NCBI GenBank assembly: GCA_035649575.1
Contig: DASRJH010000270.1
Coordinates: 1-24,021, forward strand
Direction: 5' to 3'
DNA length: 24,021 nucleotides
DNA from: DASVAL01 sp035649575
GTDB taxonomy: Bacteria; Planctomycetota; UBA1135; UBA2386
Of this stretch, positions 7,801-15,494 are shown one piece after another; within the stretch, counting starts at the first letter, position 1, and every line of letters starts with the position of its first letter. Position numbers and translations under genes: made by a program. Under the pieces are notes generated by a model. That model saw only the letters and a list, made by a program, of their open reading frames with translations, was not told the origin of the DNA and searched no databases.

Positions 7801-8696
7801 ACCCGCGACCTACCCTCGAGCGGGTGTGGATCGTCTACCTCATCGCCGTACTGGCCGCGAACGTGCTCGCAGGCGGCGCGACGCAGAGCGCGGAGGCCCA
7901 GAAGCACTTCGTGTTGCATGCGAGCTTGCTCGCTGCGGTGCTCGCGGTGCGCCAGGTCGCGGTGCGAACGCCCGCGAAAGCGCGGTTCTGGCGCGGCGCG
8001 CTCGCAGTGTTCGGCCTGCCGGCCGTGTTCTCCGCGATGACCTGGTTGCTGCCGCGTGCGTACCCGGAACCGTGGGAGTACGTGTGGTTGCAGTGGGATC
8101 GCGTCGTGTTCGGAACCGACATCGCGGTGCTCGCCGACCGCTGGTTGGCTCCGCCGTGCGTCGAGCTGCTGCAGGTTGTCTACGCGTCCTTCTACTTCAT
8201 CCCGATCGCGGCCGTGCTCTCGGCATGGCGGCGCTGCGGGTGGGCTGCCTTCGACCGCGCGATGTTCCTGGTCGTCTCGGGCTTTCTCGCGAGCTACCTC
8301 GGCTACGTGCTCGTGCCCACACTGTCGCCGCAGCTCGTGCTCGCGCACGCCGCCGAGCCGCAGGGGCTGTGGCTCACACCCTTCCTGCGGCACGTGATCG
8401 ACGCCGGCGAGTGCAATCCCCACAACTGCTTCCCGAGCGGCCACACGATGTTGACGATCGTGAGCCTGATCGTGTCGTGGCGCTGGAACCGCCGCTGGTT
8501 CTGGGGCCTGCTGCCGCTCGGCCTGTTGCTGATCGCGAGCACGGTCCTGTTGCGCTACCACTGGGCGACCGACGTCGTCGCGGGCGCACTGCTCGCCTGG
8601 CCGTGCGTGCGGGTCTGCGATCACCTCGCGGACCGCGACGGCTGGCCCGCCGCCGTCCCTGAGGGCAGGCGGCTCCCTGCGCTCACATCAGCGTGA
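7797..8696 (+). CDS. PAP2-type membrane phosphatase / inositolphosphotransferase-like
   Basis: A 299-residue integral membrane protein with about six hydrophobic helices. CFPSGHTML (PSGH at 213-216) and RYHWATDVVAGALLAW (H255, D259) are the second and third PAP2 phosphatase motifs, with the spacing of the PAP2_3 (Aur1/IPC-synthase-like) branch. These enzymes remove or transfer phosphate from lipid phosphates using the two histidines. A clear N-terminal KxxxxxxRP motif is not seen, as is usual in this branch. The GTG start at 7797 is chosen because it overlaps the spoVR stop as GTGA (7797-7800), implying coupling; GTG codons a few residues downstream are alternatives. The 3' end overlaps the convergent winged-helix gene by 14 bp (8683-8696). 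The exact lipid substrate is unknown. Confidence 0.85.
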   Translation: MNPRPTLERVWIVYLIAVLAANVLAGGATQSAEAQKHFVLHASLLAAVLAVRQVAVRTPAKARFWRGALAVFGLPAVFSAMTWLLPRAYPEPWEYVWLQWDRVVFGTDIAVLADRWLAPPCVELLQVVYASFYFIPIAAVLSAWRRCGWAAFDRAMFLVVSGFLASYLGYVLVPTLSPQLVLAHAAEPQGLWLTPFLRHVIDAGECNPHNCFPSGHTMLTIVSLIVSWRWNRRWFWGLLPLGLLLIASTVLLRYHWATDVVAGALLAWPCVRVCDHLADRDGWPAAVPEGRRLPALTSA

Positions 8697-10551
8697 AGTG
8701 CGAGCCGTCGTGTGACTGCACGAGAGGGTCGGTCCCGATCAGGTCTTCGAGCACGTTCGCGAACTCGTTGAGGTCGGGGCGCGCGCGCAAGACATCGTCG
8801 ACGGTCACGGGGTAGCCGGCCTCGCGCAGCGCCTGCCGCACGGTGCGCATCAGCGATGCGCCGAGGCCGAGATCGCGCCGCGCGACGATGGAGTTCGGCA
8901 GTACTTCGAAGGAGCCGTGCCGCCGCAGCAGGTCGGCGAGCAGCTCGGGCGTGAGCCAGCTGCCTCCGAGCTCGGCGCGGTCGATCAGCGTCTTGAGTGC
9001 AGTGACCTGCGCATAGCCCGTGCGCTGCGCGAGGTGCTTGTTCACGATCGAGAGCAGCTGTCGCAGCCGCGCGTCGTCGAACGGGTAGTTCGAGAGCATG
9101 TCGATGCGGTCGTCGTTGACCAGTACGAAGAGGCGATTCCAACGCAGCAGGCGTTCGACGAGGCGCCTCTTGGCGGGTGGTTGGTTCTGCACGAACAGGC
9201 TCAGGACGACGTCGCCCGCAGCGCGCCGGAAGTCGCGCAACAGCTCGTCGAGGACCTGGGAACGGTTGTGCGTGGCCGGGCAGGCGTCCCCGCGACCGAG
9301 CAGGCGCACGCGTGGATCGGTGGCCAGGCGGTCGAGCACGAGCCAGGTCTTGCGATCGTTCGGCTTGTCGTCGACGAGCAGGCTCGCGACGTTGTGGCGG
9401 CCACCTTCCGCGCAGATGCGACGGGCCACTCTGTCGACGAGCGGCGTGAGCGCGTGCAGTTCTCCTTCGTGCCAGCGGCGCAGGGACCAGGTGTTGGGTC
9501 CCAGCGTGACGAAGGCGGAGTCGTGCTGCATGCTCGAGAGAATGCGCGCGCGCGATGCGCGGCGATAGCGGTCGCGGTAGGCGAAGAGCAGCTCGTCGAG
9601 CGGCAGCGGCTTGCCTGCTTCGAGCAACAGTTCCTGCAGGCGCGCCTCGGGCGAACGCGGGTCGGCCATCGCGACCTCGCCGGCCTTTTCGTCGATTTCG
9701 ATCGCGACGTGCAGCTCGAGTCGCAGCACGTGCAGCAGGAGGCCGCGCGGCACGTCGAGCTCGAGTTCCACGAGCTCGGCCGCGAGCAAGTCGATCGGCA
9801 GCGGCAGCCGGTGTGGCGCCACGAGGCGCGGCAAGGCGCGCAGCAGCGTGCGGAAACGACTCGGCGGCACGCCGAACAGGCGGTCGCGATGGAAGTGGAA
9901 TTCGCGTGGGAAGCAGAACGCGGCGAGCCGCAGGGCCGAGCACGGATCGTCCGTCGCCTGCGCGACGATCTGCAGCAGCGAGCCCGTCGCGACGTGGTCG
10001 GCGAGCAGCACGCCGTCGAAGGACTCCAGTTCGCGACCGACTTCGTAGCGCAGCCTGCCCATGAGCGGCGCCTGGCGATCGTGCAGGCGCACGCGGATCT
10101 GCTTGACCTTCTCCTCGAGCGCCGCGAGCGAGAGGCCGCGCCGGCGGGCCAGCTCGGGATGCTTGACCGGTGGCGCTTCGAGGCCAACGAGGCTCGCAAG
10201 CAGCTGTCGCTCGTCGTTGTCGAGCGGCGCCAGCAGTTGCACCCGCAAGGTCGGCCAGTCGCGCGTGTTCTCGACGCTCGAGAACTGCGCGAGTCCGTCG
10301 TGCAACACCCTGGCTACGGCAGCGCGCAGCGACGCGATGCAATCGTCGGGCAGCCCGTCCGCGTCCAGCTGCTCGGGTGTTTGCAACAGCACGTCGCCGA
10401 GCGTCAGCAGGTTCTGCTCCTCGAGGATCGCGGAGTGCTCGGTCGGCAGGTGAAGCTGCTCGAGCGGCAGCAACAGCAACGCGGGCGGCAGCAAGGATCT
10501 CGGTGCCCCTGCGGTCGCTGCGTCCGGTCGGCTTTCGGTGGTGGGCTTCAT
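8683..10551 (-). CDS. Multi-winged-helix protein with RpoA-CTD-like and sigma-4-like regions
   Basis: A 622-residue soluble protein with no signal peptide. Residues about 28-88 (PLEQLHLPTEHSAILEEQN, TLGDVLLQTPEQL) follow the RNA polymerase alpha C-terminal domain pattern. Residues 110-157 (LDNDERQLLASLVGL, LSLAALEEKVKQIRVRL) resemble sigma region 4, including the VRQI-like recognition helix. Residues 300-358 (RLQELLLEAGKPLPLDELLF to SAFVTLGPNTWSL) look like a HARE-HTH winged helix. Further winged-helix-like units appear at about 368-420, 490-560 and 566-622, the last ending DPLVQSHDGSHFTL. No nuclease, helicase or kinase motif is seen. It is the last gene of a coupled three-gene set (TGATG overlap at 10549-10553). 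A role in binding DNA or RNA polymerase is inferred from the folds; I do not recognise a characterised homologue. Confidence 0.8.
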   Translation of the reverse strand: MKPTTESRPDAATAGAPRSLLPPALLLLPLEQLHLPTEHSAILEEQNLLTLGDVLLQTPEQLDADGLPDDCIASLRAAVARVLHDGLAQFSSVENTRDWPTLRVQLLAPLDNDERQLLASLVGLEAPPVKHPELARRRGLSLAALEEKVKQIRVRLHDRQAPLMGRLRYEVGRELESFDGVLLADHVATGSLLQIVAQATDDPCSALRLAAFCFPREFHFHRDRLFGVPPSRFRTLLRALPRLVAPHRLPLPIDLLAAELVELELDVPRGLLLHVLRLELHVAIEIDEKAGEVAMADPRSPEARLQELLLEAGKPLPLDELLFAYRDRYRRASRARILSSMQHDSAFVTLGPNTWSLRRWHEGELHALTPLVDRVARRICAEGGRHNVASLLVDDKPNDRKTWLVLDRLATDPRVRLLGRGDACPATHNRSQVLDELLRDFRRAAGDVVLSLFVQNQPPAKRRLVERLLRWNRLFVLVNDDRIDMLSNYPFDDARLRQLLSIVNKHLAQRTGYAQVTALKTLIDRAELGGSWLTPELLADLLRRHGSFEVLPNSIVARRDLGLGASLMRTVRQALREAGYPVTVDDVLRARPDLNEFANVLEDLIGTDPLVQSHDGSHFTLM

Positions 10552-11549
10552 CAGCGATGTGGAGTGATCGAGCGGAAGGTGCGCGGTGCGTCCAGCCGGC
10601 GTTGCGCGAGGTCCAGCACGGGAGCCGGCAGCACCGATGTCAGCTGCTCGCTGCGCAGCCCTGCGGCCAGGAGGCCTTCGGCAACGCACAGCTGCACGCG
10701 TGGGCTGCTCTGGTTGCGCAGCATCGCGAGCAGGGCCTGCCTCGCGTCGGTGGCCGGCAGGTCGACGAGCAGCTCCGCGGCGCGCAGCGCGCGCCGTTCG
10801 TCGGCGCCGACGTGTATCGGCAGTCGGTTCGAGACCTCGGCCGGGCTGCAGCGAGACAGTCCTTTCCGCAGCAGCGCCATGTGATCGGCGCGGTCGGCTC
10901 CGAGATAGGCGCGCACGAGCTCGTCGACCATCGCGGCGTCCTGCAGGCGAACGGCGGCTTCGACCAGTGGCGCGGACCGCGCAAGGGCACGGCGCAGCGC
11001 TTCGTCGAGTGCATCGACGAGCAGCCGGCGTTCCTGCGCAGCGAGCTCGAGCTGTGGCAGCACGGCCAGCGCGTGCGCCGCATCGTCGGCGATGCGGGGT
11101 TCTGCGTGCACGAGATTGCGCGCGAGCAGGCGCGCCAACGCCGCGTTGCTGCCCGTCTGCAACAGCTCCCGCACGTGGGCCACGATCTCGGGCGCGTCGG
11201 GCAGCACGCCGCGCGAGCCGCCGAACGGATGCAGCAGTGCGCCGTGCTGCCGCAGGAACAAGAGACACGTTTGCCCCGCCTGCAATGCGAACAGGCTGCG
11301 GCCGCAGCAGGCGCCCGAGGGCTCGAGCAGCGTGAACGACGCACCAGGCGTGCCCTTCAGGACCTCGACGGTCCGGAACTGCAGGCGATGCCACTCGGGC
11401 GACGGGTCGGTCGCCGCCACGACGGTCGCGCGGACGACCACGGCAGCCGCGCGCGCGGCGGTGGACAACGCGGTCGCCTGATCCTGTGCCGCGGCAGGGA
11501 CCGCGAGCAGCAGGAACATCGTGGCTACGTTGCAGACGAGGTTCTTCAT
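10551..11549 (-). CDS. Secreted NTR/TIMP-like domain protein, function unknown
   Basis: A 332-residue exported protein with signal peptide MKNLVCNVATMFLLLAVPAAAQ. Residues about 25-125 (VVVRATVVAATDPSPEWHRL, FRTVEVLKGTPGASFTLLE, CCGRSLFALQAGQTCLLFLR) resemble the NTR/TIMP-like beta-barrel found in many bacterial secreted proteins, in which a VxxVLKG strand is followed by Cys and a GxxxLLFL strand. The rest is Ala/Leu-rich and helical, possibly HEAT-like (ADDAAHALAVLPQLELAAQE, DARQALLAMLRNQSSPRVQL). Its start overlaps the stop of the upstream lipoprotein gene as ATGA (11546-11549) and its stop overlaps the start of the winged-helix gene as TGATG, so all three are probably co-translated. The fold suggestion is by eye. 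Confidence 0.8.
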   Translation of the reverse strand: MKNLVCNVATMFLLLAVPAAAQDQATALSTAARAAAVVVRATVVAATDPSPEWHRLQFRTVEVLKGTPGASFTLLEPSGACCGRSLFALQAGQTCLLFLRQHGALLHPFGGSRGVLPDAPEIVAHVRELLQTGSNAALARLLARNLVHAEPRIADDAAHALAVLPQLELAAQERRLLVDALDEALRRALARSAPLVEAAVRLQDAAMVDELVRAYLGADRADHMALLRKGLSRCSPAEVSNRLPIHVGADERRALRAAELLVDLPATDARQALLAMLRNQSSPRVQLCVAEGLLAAGLRSEQLTSVLPAPVLDLAQRRLDAPRTFRSITPHR

Positions 11550-14539
11550 CGCAGCAGTACCTCGTGGCGCAGGTAGGCGAGATCGATGTCGCGGAAGCGA
11601 TAGTCGAGCGTGATCATGGCCTCGTAGCCGACCGATGGTGCCATGACGTCCGTCGCTCCCGCGAAGGTGTTGTGCAGCGACGAGTCGCCGTAGAGTCCCT
11701 GCGGAGCCGGGCCGGGGGCGACGAGACCGACCGAGTGACCGACTTCGTGTGCGAGGATGACGCCCATGACCGAGGCCCAGTCGTCGGCCGCGTCCATGAC
11801 GACCTGCCAGCGTGCTCGCTGCGACGTGGTGGCCGCGCCATAGTCGAAGCTCGATGACAGCACGATGGAGTCGAGCGCGTGCGCGCCGGCCGGCGTGCCG
11901 CCCATGTCCGGGCTCAGCGGCAGGAACTTCTGCGCGAAGCTCGTCTGCCAGGAGGGCCACACCTGCAGGTGGATCCTGGCCTGATAGAGCCACATCTCGC
12001 GGCAGAACACGCCGAGCCCCGGGCTCGTCGAGATGTTGCGTTCGCTCGGGTTGCCGTTGCAGTAGTCGTAGTAGGCTCGGCCCAGCACTCCCGTGCTCTC
12101 GTCGCCGTAGACGCGCGTGCGCGAGCCCTCGGGGTCCAAGCCGCCGAGCGCGATCTGCATGTGTGGCAGCCCGATCGGCTCGCGCTTCGTGAAACGAAGT
12201 CCGACCGAACCGGCATCGAGCGGCTCGCCGCGGCTGCCGCGGCCGAACAGGTGGTTGCTCTTGGCCAGGATGCCGTTCAACACGAGGTTGCGCATCCACG
12301 TGTTCGTGCCGATCGGGTCGCCGGCCGTGGTGAGACCGAGCAGCCGCAGGTCGCCATCGAAGTCCGGCATCCCGCCGCCGATGCGATCGAGATCCGTGCG
12401 GACCCAGACCACCTGCGTGCGCTCGAACGGCAACGCGCGGCCCGTCGGTGTCGAGACGGTCAGGGACACGGGGCTCGACGTGCCGACGTTGCCCGAGAGG
12501 TCGCGCACGGTCACCGTCATGTTCCAGACTCCGTCCGTCAGCGCTGCCGTCTCGGGCACCTCGACGCGCGAGAAGTTGTAGCCGAACGAGCTCGTCGCGA
12601 GCAGCGTCGCGGCACCAGGCGCCGAACCGTTGCCCTGGAAGATCACTTCGACGGTGCCCATGTCGACCCACTGGCTCGTGTTGTCGGAGGCCGACACGTC
12701 GATCGCAAAACCGTGGTTCGGCACGATCAGGCCGGGCAGACGGCTCTGGTGGATGCCGTTCACGGTCGCCGACACGACGGGTGCCTGCGAGTCGGCTCCC
12801 GTGCCGGTCCGCCACCGCGCGCGCTGATCGGCCGCGAACCAGTTGCCACTCGCGCGACGCGCGCCCGCGCTGCCACCCTTGACCTCGAGCCTGTAATACG
12901 TGCTCGGCGAGAACGGTGTCTGCGGCGTGAACGCCACGACGCGGCTGCCTCCGCTCACCGCGAGCGTGCCGGGCAGTGGTTGTCCCGTGTCTTCGAGCAC
13001 GCGCAGGGTGTTCTCGTTCAGCGTCGACGGATCCATCGGCGCGTCGAACAGGAAGCTGACGCGCGAGCTCGGTGCTATGCCCGCGGCGCCTTCGGGCGGC
13101 AGCATGAGCACCTGGGGCACGCCGGCGTCGGACGAAGTCGTGAACGACACCACGACCTCGTCGGCCAGCACGTTGCCAGCGAGGTCGCGCAGACCCCCTT
13201 GGCCACCCTGCAGCTTCACGCTGCACTCGGCATCGGTCGGCAGCTCGAGCACTGGCGTGACGCGAATCGAATCGGGAGTCGGCGTCGCCACGACCGCGGT
13301 CCACGGCTCGCCGTCGACGAGCAGCGAGACCGTGTCGTTCGAGATCCTCGCGCCGTCGAGCGCCTCGCTGAACACGACGTCGGCGACCACGCTGCCGGGC
13401 ACGCGCGACTCGCCGCTCGCGGGCGAGCTCGCGCTGACGACGGGGGCGATGACGTCGCTCCCGGTCGTGAACGCGAGCGCCTGGGTCGCCGACAACGGAT
13501 TGCCGCTGACGTCGGTGGCGGCGGCGCTGCCGAGCATGAATGCCATCGTGTAGCCGCGGTTGGTCTGCAGCGTGACGGTCGGTCGCACGCGCAGCAGCCG
13601 CTGCGAGGGGTCGCTCTCGATCGCGAACGGCACGACGCTGCCGAACTGGTCCTGGAACAGCAGCGACGCCGCTTGGACGGACGCCGGATCCATCGACTCG
13701 TCGAACGTGAAAGTCGGCTGCACGACCGGCGAGACACCGGTCTGGTTCATGGCCGGCCACGTCGAGAGCAGGCTCGGTGCAACGACGTCGACTGCGGTGC
13801 GGAAGCCGGTCCTCGATTCTGCGCCGACCGGATTGCCGGCGCGGTCCGTGATGCCGGGTTTCGTCAGCAGGAAGAGCTGGCGACTGCCCGGCAGGTCCAA
13901 ATACGGGTCGAGCGTGACCCGGTTGCCGGCCACCGTGTAGGACGCCGCATACTTCTGGCCGGAGACGTCGCGCAGGTGGAAGGTCGCAGGCGAGACGGAG
14001 CTGCTCGCAATGGGCTCCGAGAACGTCACCGTGTAGGTGCGTGTCCGGCTCTCGCTCTGGCTGCCGTTCTGGACGTCGATGTTGGTGATCCGCGGTGGCG
14101 TCGCATCGAAAGTGCGGAAGCCGAACAGCACCGTGACGTCGAGGATGCGGCCCGCCTGGTCGCAGGTCAGCGCCGACAACTGGAACTCGTAGTCGGACTC
14201 GAGGTCCAGCGCGGCGTTCGGCGTGAACGCGACGCGCGTGATGCCACTGCGTGCGAACGTGCCGGGCACGTTCTGCGACGAGCCCACCTTGCGCAACCAC
14301 GTGTCCTCGTCGCCGAAGCTGTCGAGTGCCATGGCCGAGTCGAACTCGAGCGAGATCGTCGTGTCGACCGGCACCTGGACCGCATCTGCCGCCGGAGCAT
14401 GGTCGAGCAGGTGCACGACGCCGAACGAGGAGTTCGCGGCGCCGGAGTTCCCCGCGCCGGTGCCGCCGCCGCACGCAGCGGCTGCGAGTGCCAGTGCCAG
14501 CGCAGCTGGCTTGCGAGCTGTCCCCATTCCCGTTGCCAT
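11546..14539 (-). CDS. Ig-like (Big_5/SbsA) repeat lipoprotein with C-terminal metzincin-like site
   Basis: A 997-residue exported protein. The N-terminus (ARKPAALALALAAAAC) looks like a lipoprotein signal with Cys23, although the lipobox lacks the usual Leu at -3. At least five SbsA/Big_5 Ig-like repeats follow, with the repeated pattern 'P...GV...S.V.F.FDE.MDP.SV' (TFTFDESMDPASVQAASLLF, SFLFDAPMDPSTLNENTLRV) and 'D.AGN.L.....SFTT'. The last ~150 residues contain AHEVGHSVGL (H931, E932, H935, G938) and a Met-turn-like DVMAPS (M966). The usual third metzincin ligand at 941 is Ala; the next candidate is H956. The ATG at 14539 is used; ATG 14527 also gives a full signal. It is the first gene of a three-gene coupled set and would sit on the outer envelope, possibly as a surface protease. 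Confidence 0.85.
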   Translation of the reverse strand: MATGMGTARKPAALALALAAAACGGGTGAGNSGAANSSFGVVHLLDHAPAADAVQVPVDTTISLEFDSAMALDSFGDEDTWLRKVGSSQNVPGTFARSGITRVAFTPNAALDLESDYEFQLSALTCDQAGRILDVTVLFGFRTFDATPPRITNIDVQNGSQSESRTRTYTVTFSEPIASSSVSPATFHLRDVSGQKYAASYTVAGNRVTLDPYLDLPGSRQLFLLTKPGITDRAGNPVGAESRTGFRTAVDVVAPSLLSTWPAMNQTGVSPVVQPTFTFDESMDPASVQAASLLFQDQFGSVVPFAIESDPSQRLLRVRPTVTLQTNRGYTMAFMLGSAAATDVSGNPLSATQALAFTTGSDVIAPVVSASSPASGESRVPGSVVADVVFSEALDGARISNDTVSLLVDGEPWTAVVATPTPDSIRVTPVLELPTDAECSVKLQGGQGGLRDLAGNVLADEVVVSFTTSSDAGVPQVLMLPPEGAAGIAPSSRVSFLFDAPMDPSTLNENTLRVLEDTGQPLPGTLAVSGGSRVVAFTPQTPFSPSTYYRLEVKGGSAGARRASGNWFAADQRARWRTGTGADSQAPVVSATVNGIHQSRLPGLIVPNHGFAIDVSASDNTSQWVDMGTVEVIFQGNGSAPGAATLLATSSFGYNFSRVEVPETAALTDGVWNMTVTVRDLSGNVGTSSPVSLTVSTPTGRALPFERTQVVWVRTDLDRIGGGMPDFDGDLRLLGLTTAGDPIGTNTWMRNLVLNGILAKSNHLFGRGSRGEPLDAGSVGLRFTKREPIGLPHMQIALGGLDPEGSRTRVYGDESTGVLGRAYYDYCNGNPSERNISTSPGLGVFCREMWLYQARIHLQVWPSWQTSFAQKFLPLSPDMGGTPAGAHALDSIVLSSSFDYGAATTSQRARWQVVMDAADDWASVMGVILAHEVGHSVGLVAPGPAPQGLYGDSSLHNTFAGATDVMAPSVGYEAMITLDYRFRDIDLAYLRHEVLLR

Positions 14540-14557
14540 CTCCCGGTTGCTGCGTCA

Positions 14558-14586
14558 CCAATCGACTCGTTGCGTCAGTCGATTGG
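14558..14586. promoter_or_regulatory. 10-bp perfect inverted repeat in the lipoprotein 5' leader
   Basis: CCAATCGACT (14558-14567) and AGTCGATTGG (14577-14586) are exact reverse complements around a 9-nt centre. The element lies 18 nt upstream of the ATG at 14539. TGCGTCA occurs twice across it (14551-14557 and 14571-14577). It is less GC-rich than its surroundings and has no T-run, so an operator or a translational hairpin is more likely than a terminator. Confidence 0.45.
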
Positions 14587-14741
14587 AGTCCCGGATTGAG
14601 CGTCCTGGCCCGCACCATGGCACCGCCACGTGCGTCGACGCGGAAGCGATGGCCTTGCGCGCGAGGTTCGAATGTTGCCGGCGTGCACAGTGCGGGCACC
14701 GGTTTCGGGGTGGTCGCGAACGTGGGCTCCGGGCGTGCGGC

Positions 14742-14763
14742 GACCGCCCGAAGACCGCCCGAA
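14742..14763. repeat. 11-bp tandem duplication
   Basis: GACCGCCCGAA occurs twice back to back (14742-14752, 14753-14763), followed by a G that continues the unit. Two copies only; probably a slippage product. Confidence 0.6.
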
Positions 14764-14874
14764 GTCCTCACGCAGACAGTCAGGCTTCTGCTCGTGCCGG
14801 CGTCGCGCTCATGCCAGCATTCGGGGCATGATCATGAAGCCCGTGACTGGCGTCATCGATCGGAGTTGCCGCGT

Positions 14875-15300
14875 TCAGTTCGTCTGGCCGCCAATCGTTC
14901 CAGTCAGCGAGCCGGCGTTGATCGTCAGCGCCGCCTTGCCGATTCCACGGATGCCGGAATAGAAGCCGGTGCCGCCAGTGAGGCGGATGGGCCCCGTCAA
15001 CTCGGAGTCCGTCGGGCTCGTCGCGACCCGCCGGAGCGCCCCGCCAAACGTGATCGACCCCTGCTTGCCGACGAGCGTCGCGTTCAGGTGTGCAAGCTGA
15101 CTGCCGGACAGCGTCCACGACATCGTGAAGCTCCCGACTTCGCTGATGCCGCCGTTCGAGGACCACGTCCCGTCGGCCGAGGTCGCGCTGCTCGTGACGC
15201 CGAAGAAGTTCATGCTGAACGTCGCCGGCGTGGTCATCGGGACGGCGCCGAGCAGCAGCGACGACGCGGTGATCAGAATCAACCTGGGCAGAGTCTTCAT
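14875..15300 (-). CDS. Small secreted protein, allene-oxide-cyclase/dirigent-barrel-like
   Basis: A 141-residue exported protein. The ATG at 15300 begins a clean signal peptide (MKTLPRLILITASSLLLGAV), and GAGAGGAG (15305-15312) lies 4 nt upstream, one of the best SD sites in the window. The mature part is Gly/Ser/Thr-rich beta sequence: TSSATSADGTWSSNGGISEV, FTMSWTLSGSQLAHLNATLV, then GPIRLTGGTGFYSGIRGIGK and AGSLTGTIGG. The GTGxYxGxRGxG motif is typical of the AOC/dirigent-type beta-barrel in secreted bacterial proteins. No catalytic residues can be named. It is followed by a 335-bp gap and preceded by its own leader, so it is probably transcribed on its own. Binding or structural roles are both possible. 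Confidence 0.75.
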   Translation of the reverse strand: MKTLPRLILITASSLLLGAVPMTTPATFSMNFFGVTSSATSADGTWSSNGGISEVGSFTMSWTLSGSQLAHLNATLVGKQGSITFGGALRRVATSPTDSELTGPIRLTGGTGFYSGIRGIGKAALTINAGSLTGTIGGQTN

Positions 15301-15304
15301 GGTG

Positions 15305-15312
15305 CTCCTCTC
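15305..15312 (-). promoter_or_regulatory. Ribosome binding site of the small secreted barrel gene
   Basis: On the minus strand GAGAGGAG lies 4 nt before ATG 15300. It decides this start over an in-frame ATG 21 codons upstream at 15363, which lacks an SD and a signal peptide. Confidence 0.6.
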
Positions 15313-15359
15313 GTGGATGGGAAGGTCCGCCAGGACCCGCCGTCCCGGCCTGCGCGCGA

Positions 15360-15494
15360 TCATACCTGTCGCCGGCCTGCGTCCGCGTAGCTGAACGCTT
15401 TGCCGAACTCGAGGCCTTCCGTGTGCTCGAGCGCGCCCGAGCAGATCACGGTTCCGTGAGCGTCTCGAACTGACATCCGAACGCGGTGTGGCAT
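15360..15494 (-). CDS. Possible 44-residue ORF coupled to glycerate kinase
   Basis: A small ORF whose ATG (15494-15492) overlaps the glycerate kinase stop as TGATG. The 44 residues start MPHRVRMSVRDAHGTVICSG and go on ALEHTEGLEFGKAFSYADAG before a TGA at 15362-15360. The composition is balanced rather than Arg/Ala-rich, unlike antisense shadow frames here. A second in-frame ATG lies at 15476. There is no SD beyond the overlap, and I recognise no family. It could be a real small protein made by re-initiation, or the tail of a lost gene. Confidence 0.4.
   Translation of the reverse strand: MPHRVRMSVRDAHGTVICSGALEHTEGLEFGKAFSYADAGRRQV

Larger units (their letters stand above)
14540..14874. other. 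Intergenic region upstream of the Ig-like lipoprotein gene
   Basis: This 335-bp stretch separates two genes on the minus strand and should carry the promoter of the three-gene lipoprotein set. I see no supported gene. It holds an inverted repeat near the lipoprotein start (listed separately) and an 11-bp tandem duplication of GACCGCCCGAA (14742-14752 and 14753-14763). Confidence 0.5.

Noticed and set aside
11879..14599. 906-codon open frame on the plus strand opposite the Ig-like lipoprotein
   Set aside because: Composition is Arg/His/Ala-rich with no domain pattern; it is the antisense shadow of a GC-rich gene whose minus-strand frame has clear repeats and a signal peptide.
14665..14673. 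GGTTCGAAT resembling a tRNA T-loop in an intergenic region
   Set aside because: The flanking bases do not form the 5-bp T-stem, and no cloverleaf can be drawn on either strand.
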